DNA of 64,000 nucleotides from Microbulbifer litoralis (GTDB lineage: Bacteria; Pseudomonadota; Gammaproteobacteria; Pseudomonadales; Cellvibrionaceae): positions 1 through 64,000 of the forward strand of contig NZ_JALKCV010000002.1 in assembly GCF_023634065.1 (NCBI RefSeq), given 5' to 3'. Positions 7,311 through 14,556 of the stretch are shown in pieces. The translations under genes and the position numbers were made by a program. The notes beneath the pieces were generated by a model. That model did not search any database, was not told where the DNA came from, and was given only the letters and a program-made list of their open reading frames with translations. Each line of letters opens with the position of its first letter. The first letter of the stretch is position 1.

Positions 7311-7676
7311 ATGAATCTGCAGAGAATCTATACATCGCTGCTCACCGCGGATCTCGCCGCGGCCGAGATCTGGTATACGAAACTGTTGGGTCGAAAGCCA
7401 GATTACCGGCCCATGGATACGTTGGTACAGTGGGAGCTTTTCGATCAGGGTGGGTTGATGCTCTCTGATAGCGACGAGATCGCAGGTAAAGGTGTGATGT
7501 TTTTATATATCGGCGATCTTGCCGCCGAGCGACGCCGATTGCTGGATCTGGGGATCGCACTCGGAGAGGACATACCGGGTGATTATTCGACGCTGGCGCA
7601 ATTGCACGATCCCGACGGCAACCTCATCACACTGGCAACGCCGCCCGCGGAACCGTTTCCTGCGGCAAGATCGTGA
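7311..7676 (+). CDS. VOC (glyoxalase-fold) family protein
   Basis: A 121-residue vicinal-oxygen-chelate domain protein. It has the N-terminal strand LQRIYTSLLTADLAAAEIWYTKLLG, the middle strand VMFLYIGD, and the family-ending QLHDPDGNLITLATP containing the metal-ligand strand. The length fits one VOC module, which would dimerise to form the active site. Members include dioxygenases, glyoxalases and resistance proteins; no substrate can be assigned. A GGAGG ribosome site precedes the ATG. It may be cotranscribed with the DinB gene 98 bases upstream. Confidence 0.85.
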   Translation: MNLQRIYTSLLTADLAAAEIWYTKLLGRKPDYRPMDTLVQWELFDQGGLMLSDSDEIAGKGVMFLYIGDLAAERRRLLDLGIALGEDIPGDYSTLAQLHDPDGNLITLATPPAEPFPAARS

Positions 7677-7796
7677 CAAAGGAGCGAAACCTGCGGCGCG
7701 TTGTTTAATAAGGATTACTGGGGTTAGTTCAGAGCGGCCCACTAGGTTTGAACGGTGCAATAAAACCTTGCGACCCAAGGTATTTGAGGAATCTCA

Positions 7797-8711
7797 CTAC
7801 TCCCGGGATACTTCACGCAACATCCACGTACGAAGTGCCTGCACCCCAGGGGTTTCGCGACTGCCTTCCGGATAAACCAGGTAATAGGCGTACTCGTCCG
7901 CCACACTGACGCCGATATCGAACAATCTCACCAGCCGCCCCTGCGCCAGGTCGTTTTCCACCATTGCCAGTTCCACCAGGCCGATTGCGTTGCCGTCGGT
8001 CACGGCCTGTATCACGTGGCTTGAGTCGGTGAAGGACAGGCAGCGGCTGTCGTCGAAGTTGTCGATGCCGGCCGCGGCCATCCAGGTTGCCCAGCCTGGC
8101 CAGACCATGCCTTCGATCTGGCAGTCGACATGGCACAGGGTATGGTGGAGCAGGTCCCGGGCTTCCTGCGGGGCGGGGCCGGTTTCGAGCAGTTGTGGGC
8201 TGCACACCGGGATAACGACCGTATCGAACAGCCGCTCAGAGCGTGTGCCGGGATAGCGCCCGTGGCCGAAACGGATGGCTGCGTCCACGTCGTCGATGTC
8301 GAAGTCCCGCACCCGATCGGTGATATCGAATGTCAGTTCCAGGCCCGGGTTTGCTTCCCGGAAGCGCGACAGGCGCGGCAGGAGCCAGTGGCTGGCAAAC
8401 CTCGCTCCCAGGGAGAGGCGCAGGTGTGCGGTGCCCCGGGCCATTTTCCGGGCACGGCTGGTGGCGCGGTGGAGGTTATCCAGTGCATCGCTGGCCGCCT
8501 CGAACAGCACGGCACCGGCTGCCGTGAGCCGGATCCTGCGGCTGGTACGGGTGAACAGGACTATGTCGAGCTGTTCCTCGATCTCCTTGATCTGGAAGCT
8601 GACCGCTGCAGGTGTCAGGCCCAGCTCCTCGGCCGCGCGGGTGAAGTTCAGGTGCCGGCCGGCGGCCTCGAAGGTTCTGAGGGCCCGGGTCCCGGGGAGC
8701 ATTCGCTGCAT
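7797..8711 (-). CDS. LysR-family transcriptional regulator (GcvA-like)
   Basis: A 304-residue LysR-type regulator. The N-terminal winged helix is clear (LRTFEAAGRHLNFTRAAEELGLTPAAVS at residues 11-38, then QIKEIEEQLDIVLF). The effector domain follows from about residue 95. The overall pattern is of the GcvA/AmpR subgroup. It is transcribed away from the cellulase-like gene that starts 107 bases to the right, the usual arrangement in which a LysR protein controls its divergent neighbour. The inducer is not deducible, but a saccharide related to the neighbour's substrate would fit. Confidence 0.9.
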   Translation of the reverse strand: MQRMLPGTRALRTFEAAGRHLNFTRAAEELGLTPAAVSFQIKEIEEQLDIVLFTRTSRRIRLTAAGAVLFEAASDALDNLHRATSRARKMARGTAHLRLSLGARFASHWLLPRLSRFREANPGLELTFDITDRVRDFDIDDVDAAIRFGHGRYPGTRSERLFDTVVIPVCSPQLLETGPAPQEARDLLHHTLCHVDCQIEGMVWPGWATWMAAAGIDNFDDSRCLSFTDSSHVIQAVTDGNAIGLVELAMVENDLAQGRLVRLFDIGVSVADEYAYYLVYPEGSRETPGVQALRTWMLREVSRE

Positions 8712-8818
8712 GGATCTTCAAGCTTTTCTTGATGAACTGTCGAAAACTACTCGTTTCCCTGCATGGGATCAATGGGGAATAGTGATTGCTCCGATTGATC
8801 TGTTGAAGGAGCTTGAAA

Positions 8819-9934
8819 ATGTTGAAGTCCGGACTGACCCATCCACTGGCGGTCGCGATGTGGGATTTCTCCTGGCTGGAGCGCCGCTGGCCCGGCGCCG
8901 GCTATGAGGACTGGGGAAAGGCGCTGGATGAATTGAAGGAGCGTGGCTACGACGCCGTTCGTATCGACGCCTACCCCCATCTCATCGATGCCGGCCCGCA
9001 ACGGGAATGGGAACTGCTGCCGGTCTGGAGCCAGCATGACTGGGGCAGCCCGGCGTTGACGAAAGTCCGTGTACAGCCGGCCCTGAATGAATTTATCGGC
9101 CTGTGTGCAGAGCGGGACGTGAAGGTTGCTCTCTCCACCTGGTTCCGGCAGGACAGCGATGATGTGCGCATGGGGATCACTTCCGCGAAAGACCTGGGGC
9201 GAAGCTGGAGGCGCACCCTGGACTCTATCGCCGCCGCGGGGCTGATCGACAACATCCTGTGGGTGGATCTCTGTAACGAGTGGCCGGCGCCGCTGTGGGC
9301 GCCTTTCCTGCAGCTCGGGGCGGGCCCGGAAGGTGTCGGCCCGTCGCGTACCCGGCAGGATGTGAGGCAGTGGATGATGGATTCCATCGCCATACTGCGG
9401 CAGGCGTATCCCGACCTCGACTACTGTTTTTCCTACACCGCGGAATATCTCAACTGGCGACAGCAGGATGTCTCTTTCATGGATCTGCTCGAGCCGCATA
9501 TCTGGATGTCGCAGGCGGAGGTCAGCGACTTCGATGAAAGGATGGGGTTCGATCTCGGTGCGGCGGGTTTTGACCCGAAGATGTACGAAGTGCTGGCGCG
9601 CAACGCCGAGGCGCTCTACCGAAAAGAACCGGAACACTGGAAGGGACGCCTGAAGGGCGGTATCGACCTGCTGGCTGAGTGGTCGCGGCAGGCCGGAAAA
9701 CCGCTGGTCACCACGGAGGGCTGGGCGCTGGTGGCCTACAAGGACTGGCCGCTACTGGATTGGGACTGGGTCAGGGAACTGTGCGCGTTCGGCGTGGAGG
9801 AGGCGGTGAAGACCGGCCGCTGGACGGCTTTGTCCACCAGCCATTTCTGCGGCCCGCAATTCGCGGGTATGTGGCGGGACGTTGAATGGCACCGGCAGCT
9901 GACGGATCTGATCCACGCGGGGCGTATCGAATAG
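8819..9934 (+). CDS. cellulase-like glycoside hydrolase (clan GH-A fold)
   Basis: A 371-residue TIM-barrel protein with no signal peptide, so probably cytoplasmic. The start ATG at 8819 has AAGGAG seven bases upstream. Motifs fit clan GH-A: WVDLCNEWP (residues about 146-154) would provide the acid/base Glu after Asn, and LVTTEGWAL (about 298-306) the nucleophile Glu. It resembles the sugar-binding cellulase-like family (Pfam PF12876) rather than classical GH5. Substrate is unknown. It is divergent from a LysR gene that probably regulates it and is followed by a 10-bp hairpin. A TonB receptor gene lies 301 bases downstream, which could import its substrate. Confidence 0.75.
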   Translation: MLKSGLTHPLAVAMWDFSWLERRWPGAGYEDWGKALDELKERGYDAVRIDAYPHLIDAGPQREWELLPVWSQHDWGSPALTKVRVQPALNEFIGLCAERDVKVALSTWFRQDSDDVRMGITSAKDLGRSWRRTLDSIAAAGLIDNILWVDLCNEWPAPLWAPFLQLGAGPEGVGPSRTRQDVRQWMMDSIAILRQAYPDLDYCFSYTAEYLNWRQQDVSFMDLLEPHIWMSQAEVSDFDERMGFDLGAAGFDPKMYEVLARNAEALYRKEPEHWKGRLKGGIDLLAEWSRQAGKPLVTTEGWALVAYKDWPLLDWDWVRELCAFGVEEAVKTGRWTALSTSHFCGPQFAGMWRDVEWHRQLTDLIHAGRIE

Positions 9935-9947
9935 CTTTCTGTCGTGA

Positions 9948-9980
9948 AAGCCGGGGTTGCTTTACGGCTCACCCCGGCTT
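9948..9980 (+). terminator. hairpin after the cellulase-like gene; intergenic 9935-10235
   Basis: A perfect ten-base stem (AAGCCGGGGT with ACCCCGGCTT) with a 13-base loop lies 14 bases after the stop at 9934. There is no U-run after it, so it is only terminator-like. The rest of the 301-base gap to the TonB receptor gene has an AT-rich stretch near 10075-10130 suited to a promoter, but no clear hexamers were assigned. Confidence 0.4.
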
Positions 9981-10235
9981 GCGCCGAAAATCTATCGGTG
10001 CCGCCAGCGCCGGTTTCTGAAACGGTTCTGCGTTTTTCAGTGGCAAGGCGCAAAGCGCTCAGGCGTCATGCTAGTCATTTTTTGTTTCAGTAAAGTTAAA
10101 CCACCTGGATTCCAGAAAACTAAAAATATTTGTCCCCTTTCTCACCCTTTCCCTCTCTACGCAGGTGTCGCGAGCGGGCCCCTCGCCGAACAAGCAACGA
10201 TTTATTGACGGAAAGGTGAGAACCTGGAGACAAGA

Positions 10236-12854
10236 ATGAAACAGCCCACTTTCAGAAAGAGCGCACTGTTTGCGTCCATGGCCGCGCTTGGCGTCGCGGC
10301 GGTTCCTGCCGCGGCGCAGGAAGACGCCGAGTTGATGGAGCAGATTGTCGTTACCGGAAGCTACAGCAAGAGCCTGCAGTCGGCGATTGATGCCAAGCGC
10401 AACGCAGACAGCGTGGTCGATGCCATTGTCGCCGAGGATATCGGCGAGTTCCCCGCACAGAACATTGCCGAGGCGTTGCAGCGGGTTACCGGTGTCACCA
10501 TCACCCGCGATCGCGGCGAAGGGGTTTATGTACGGGTTCGCGGCCTGGGGGCCAACTTCCAGGTAACCACACTGAACGGCCGCACCATGGCAGTCAACGA
10601 GAATGTGCGCACCTCCGGGCAGTTCGGTCGCCAGTTCCGCTTCGACACCCTGCCGGCGGAGCTGGTGTCCGGTGTCGAGGTGATCAAGAGCCCGACTGCC
10701 GATATGGATGCCGGTGCCATCGGTGGTACCGTCAATGTGCGCACTTTCCGTCCACTGGACCTGCCGGCCAGTACCTTCAATGTCAGCGCCCAGCAGAACC
10801 GCTCTGAACTGGCCGGCGAGAACAACCCGCGCCTGTCGGGGCTGGCGAGCTGGAAAAATGACGACGATACCTTCGGTATGCTGGTTTCCGGTGCCTATGC
10901 GGAGCGCAGTGCGCGCCAGGACCGTGCGCTGAACTTCGGCTGGACCGAAATCGAAGACGGCATCGATACCGATGGCGACGGTGCGGCGGACACCGGTTCC
11001 GTGATTACGCCCGGTGGCGTGCGCCCGACACTGGAGCTGGAGGAGCGCGAGCGCACCGGCCTGAGCACGGCCCTGCAGTGGCGCCCGAACGACAGCCTGG
11101 ATGTGAATTTCGACCTGCTGTACACAGACCAGGACGTACACTACGACGAGTTCACCTACAGCGCCGACTACGGCACCAGCCTGGTGCCCGGTTCGGCGGT
11201 CATCCGCGACGGCGCCGTGGTGGGCGGTACGACCACCGACGGTTCGGTGCAGATCGGGCGCGAAAGCTCCGGTATCCACGATGAAAACCTGTCCATGGGC
11301 CTGAACGTCGATTGGGCGATCGGCAGTTGGGACCTGTCCGCCGATCTGTTCCGCTCCACCGCGGACAGCGAGGATGCCGATCCAATTCGCCGTACGCGTT
11401 TCCGCCAGACCAGCGGTATCGAATTCGATTTCCTGTTTCCGCGGGCGGACGGCAACAGCGTACCGGATATCCAGTACAACAATGTCGACCTGAACAACCC
11501 GGCGGACTGGCCCGGGCGCCGCCTCGAGTGGCGGACCATCCGTGCGGAGGATGTCGAGGAATCCTTCCAGTTCGACGCCACCCGCGAGATCAATGTACTC
11601 GCCTTCAACGAGTTCTCCACCGGCTTCAAGCTGCGCGAGCGCTCGCGCGATTACTTCCGCCGCGACCTGCGCCTGTACGAGGGGATCGAGGGCGAGCTGT
11701 TCGACGAGAGCTACTTTACCGGCTTCCCTGTGGACGACTTCCTCGGCGATGCCGATGGCACCCTGCCGCAGGTCTGGCTGGTGCCGGATGAGTCCGCTTT
11801 CTGGAGCGACTATCCCTCGGCCGAAGACCTGGCGGCACCGCCGACGGATGGCGACCTGCGCAACTCCTACCGTATCGAGGAGACGATCAATTCCGCCTAC
11901 GCCATGGCCAACCTGGATGCGATGCTGGCGGATATCCCGGTGCGCGGCAATATCGGTGTGCGGGTATCGCGTACCGAGCAGACGTCCGCCGGGCACGCCG
12001 AAACCGACAATGGTGCGACTCCGGTTTCCTTTACCAGCGACTACACCGATGTCCTGCCGTCGGCCAACTTTGCGCTGGATCTGCGCGACGACCTGGTCAG
12101 CCGTGTCTCGGCGGCCAAGGTCATCACCCGCCCGGACCTGCAGGATATGGCCCCGCGGATGACTTTCAACTCCGGCGATATTCTCACCGCCACCGGTGGC
12201 AACCCGAACCTGGAGCCGTTCGAGGCCTGGCAATACGACGCCACGCTGGAGTGGTATCCGCAGGACGGAACCGCGCTGACCGCGGGGCTGTTCTACAAGG
12301 ATATCTCCACCTTTATCCAGACCCAGATGTTGGACCTGGAGTTCAATGGCCAGACCTACCGGCTGACTTCCAAGGTGAACGGTTCCAATGCCGAGGTGAG
12401 CGGCTTTGAGCTGGCCTACCAGCAGGTGTTCAATACACTGCCGGCACCTTTTGACGGACTGGGCTTGCAGGCCAACTACACCTACACCGATACCAGCGCC
12501 GTCTATGTCGACGGCGATGAACGGATAGAGGGGCCGTTGGAAAATGTCGCCGAAAACAGTTACAACCTGACCGCGTTTTACGAGCAGGGCCCCTTCGGTA
12601 TCCGCTTCAGTTACAGCTGGCGCGACGATGTGTTGAACCAGATCGGCACCAACAGCCTGGCGGACGAGAACAAGGCCGATTTCGGCTCGCTGGATTTCAG
12701 TGCATCCTACGATGTGACCGAGGAGATATCGGTGTTTGCGCAGGGCATCAACCTGACCAACGAGATCCAGCAGGAGTTTGTCCAGGGCAATGAGTTCCGC
12801 AGTTATACGGATTACGGCAGAACCCTGGCCTTCGGCGCCCGCGCCAATTTCTGA
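10236..12854 (+). CDS. TonB-dependent outer-membrane receptor
   Basis: An 872-residue receptor with a signal peptide (to about residue 27, ending AAA-QED) and a TonB-box-like MEQIVVTGS. A plug domain follows with the conserved EALQRVTGVTITRDRGEG, VRVRGLGANFQVTTLNGR and VEVIKSPTADMDAGAIGGTVNVRT. The remainder is a 22-strand-type barrel ending in the aromatic ARANF. It lacks the N-terminal STN signalling domain. It belongs to the large TonB receptor group common in marine bacteria that import saccharides or organophosphates. Over the plug it is clearly a paralogue of the receptor at 14557-17457. A strong terminator follows, before a PhoX-like gene on the same strand. Confidence 0.92.
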   Translation: MKQPTFRKSALFASMAALGVAAVPAAAQEDAELMEQIVVTGSYSKSLQSAIDAKRNADSVVDAIVAEDIGEFPAQNIAEALQRVTGVTITRDRGEGVYVRVRGLGANFQVTTLNGRTMAVNENVRTSGQFGRQFRFDTLPAELVSGVEVIKSPTADMDAGAIGGTVNVRTFRPLDLPASTFNVSAQQNRSELAGENNPRLSGLASWKNDDDTFGMLVSGAYAERSARQDRALNFGWTEIEDGIDTDGDGAADTGSVITPGGVRPTLELEERERTGLSTALQWRPNDSLDVNFDLLYTDQDVHYDEFTYSADYGTSLVPGSAVIRDGAVVGGTTTDGSVQIGRESSGIHDENLSMGLNVDWAIGSWDLSADLFRSTADSEDADPIRRTRFRQTSGIEFDFLFPRADGNSVPDIQYNNVDLNNPADWPGRRLEWRTIRAEDVEESFQFDATREINVLAFNEFSTGFKLRERSRDYFRRDLRLYEGIEGELFDESYFTGFPVDDFLGDADGTLPQVWLVPDESAFWSDYPSAEDLAAPPTDGDLRNSYRIEETINSAYAMANLDAMLADIPVRGNIGVRVSRTEQTSAGHAETDNGATPVSFTSDYTDVLPSANFALDLRDDLVSRVSAAKVITRPDLQDMAPRMTFNSGDILTATGGNPNLEPFEAWQYDATLEWYPQDGTALTAGLFYKDISTFIQTQMLDLEFNGQTYRLTSKVNGSNAEVSGFELAYQQVFNTLPAPFDGLGLQANYTYTDTSAVYVDGDERIEGPLENVAENSYNLTAFYEQGPFGIRFSYSWRDDVLNQIGTNSLADENKADFGSLDFSASYDVTEEISVFAQGINLTNEIQQEFVQGNEFRSYTDYGRTLAFGARANF

Positions 12855-12993
12855 TGTCGGGCCGTGGCGGTGTGGTGGCCAGCCGCCCGCACCGCGATGT
12901 TCCGAGAACGATTTCCGGACCCTAATGGAGCGTGGGAATAATCGGGCGAGGGCATCCACTCGCCCGGCAGCTCTCCCATTGCCCGGCCGCTTT

Positions 12994-13027
12994 GCCGACC
13001 CCCAATTCGGGGTTCGGCCTTTTTCGT
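12994..13027 (+). terminator. rho-independent terminator between TonB receptor and PhoX-like gene
   Basis: A nine-pair stem (GCCGA-CCCC with GGGG-TCGGC, one bulged T) is followed by CCTTTTTCG and a second T run. It ends just before the PhoX-like gene, so expression of that gene would depend on read-through or its own promoter. Confidence 0.8.
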
Positions 13028-13050
13028 TTTTACAGAGAGGTAACGACACC

Positions 13051-14487
13051 ATGTTGAGTCGCCGTGTTTTCCTGCAGCGCGCCGCCGCCGCTGCGCTCGC
13101 CTTTGGCGGTTTGTCCAGTGTGCCGGCACAGGCGCAGACCTATCGCATCGATCCCGTGCGTGGCAGCCGCGGTTTCGGTGATCTTGTCGGCGGGGAGGGG
13201 GATATCCTGCACCTGCCACCGGGATTCAGTTACAAGGTGCTGTCGCGCACCGCCGATACCATGAGCGACGGCCTGCTGACACCCAGCGCGCCGGACGGCA
13301 TGGCGGCGTTTCCGGTGGCGGGCAACGCCCACCAGTGCCTGCTGGTGCGCAACCACGAGCTGGATTCCATCGGCGAGGAGGTGGGGCCCTTCGACGGTAA
13401 GCCCGAGGCCGCGGCCGGGGTCTCATCGCGGGTGTTCGACCGGTACCGCAACGAGCTGCCGGTCAAGGGCGGCACCAGCACGCTGCTGTACGATCACCGC
13501 AGCGGGCGCATCGAGCGCTCTCACCTGAGCCTCAGCGGCACAGTGCGCAACTGTGCCGGCGGTCCCACACCCTGGGGCAGCTGGTTGAGCTGTGAGGAAA
13601 CCCTGGCGGGCCCGGCGGAGGGTTTCGGCCGCGAACACGGCTATGTATTTGAAGTGCCGGCGGATGCGCGCGGACTGGTGGAGCCGGTGCCGCTGCGGGA
13701 TATGGGCCGCTTTACCCACGAGGCCGCGGCCGTGGATAGCAGCAACGGGATTGTCTACCTGACCGAGGATTCCGGCGAGTCGGTTTTCTACCGTTTTATT
13801 CCCAATACCCCCGGCGAACTGGCCGGGGGTGGCCGGCTGCAGGCGCTGGCGATCCGCGGTCGGCCCGGCGCCCAGACCCGCAACTGGCCCGATGACGAGG
13901 GCGAGCCGATTACCACCGAGCAGCTGTTCGAATGCGACTGGATCGACCTGGAGGGGGTCGACAATCCTCACGGCGACCTGGCGCAGCGCGGCGCCGCCGA
14001 CGGCGCCGCGCGCTTTTGCCGCTGCGAGGGAGTCGCCTTTGCCCGCCGCGACGACGGCAGCCGCGAGATCTTCTTTGCCGCAACCGGCGGCGGGCCGAAA
14101 ATGATCGGCCAGATCTGGCGTTACATCCCCAGCCCCGACGAGGGCACCGCCGCGGAAACCGGTTCGCCGGGCAAACTGCAGCTTGTCTACGAAACCCGCG
14201 ACCGCGCGATCATGGAATCCTGCGACAACCTGGCCGTGGCGCCCTGGGGTGACCTGATCGTCTGCGAAGACAGCTATTCGGAAGCGCCCGATATGCGCAA
14301 CTATATCCGCGGTATCACACCGGAGGGCAAAATCTACACGCTGGCGATGAACGCCCACCCGGACAAGGGCGAGTTCTGCGGTGCCTGTTTCTCGCCGGAC
14401 GGTTCCACCCTGTTCGTCAATATCCAGCGGCCCGGCTTTACCCTGGCCATTACCGGCCCCTGGGGCACGGCGCGGCGGGGCGTTTGA
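13051..14487 (+). CDS. PhoX-like (DUF839) Tat-exported protein
   Basis: A 478-residue protein starting at ATG 13051 after GAGAGG. The N-terminus SRRVFLQRAAAAALAFGG is a twin-arginine signal, ending near AQA-QTYR. The body has DUF839/PhoX motifs: NCAGGPTPWGSWLSCEET with the conserved Cys and Glu pair, GRFTHEAAAVD, YLTEDSGESVFYRF and a late CFSPDGSTLFVNIQ propeller blade. PhoX enzymes are calcium/iron-dependent periplasmic alkaline phosphatases. DUF839 proteins are diverse, so phosphatase activity is likely but not proven. It follows a TonB receptor on the same strand, suggesting surface uptake coupled to periplasmic processing. A second, larger relative lies at 26060-27988. Confidence 0.82.
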   Translation: MLSRRVFLQRAAAAALAFGGLSSVPAQAQTYRIDPVRGSRGFGDLVGGEGDILHLPPGFSYKVLSRTADTMSDGLLTPSAPDGMAAFPVAGNAHQCLLVRNHELDSIGEEVGPFDGKPEAAAGVSSRVFDRYRNELPVKGGTSTLLYDHRSGRIERSHLSLSGTVRNCAGGPTPWGSWLSCEETLAGPAEGFGREHGYVFEVPADARGLVEPVPLRDMGRFTHEAAAVDSSNGIVYLTEDSGESVFYRFIPNTPGELAGGGRLQALAIRGRPGAQTRNWPDDEGEPITTEQLFECDWIDLEGVDNPHGDLAQRGAADGAARFCRCEGVAFARRDDGSREIFFAATGGGPKMIGQIWRYIPSPDEGTAAETGSPGKLQLVYETRDRAIMESCDNLAVAPWGDLIVCEDSYSEAPDMRNYIRGITPEGKIYTLAMNAHPDKGEFCGACFSPDGSTLFVNIQRPGFTLAITGPWGTARRGV

Positions 14488-14556
14488 CGAGCGGCCGTTC
14501 GATGGCGATCGGTGATTACTGCCGGCGGTTGTTGTCTGGCGGTTATTGCCCGTCAG

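Noticed and set aside
10071..13052. 993-codon open frame on the minus strand
   Set aside because: It is the antisense shadow of the TonB receptor gene; GC-rich codon bias keeps the opposite strand open. The product has no domain and no ribosome site.
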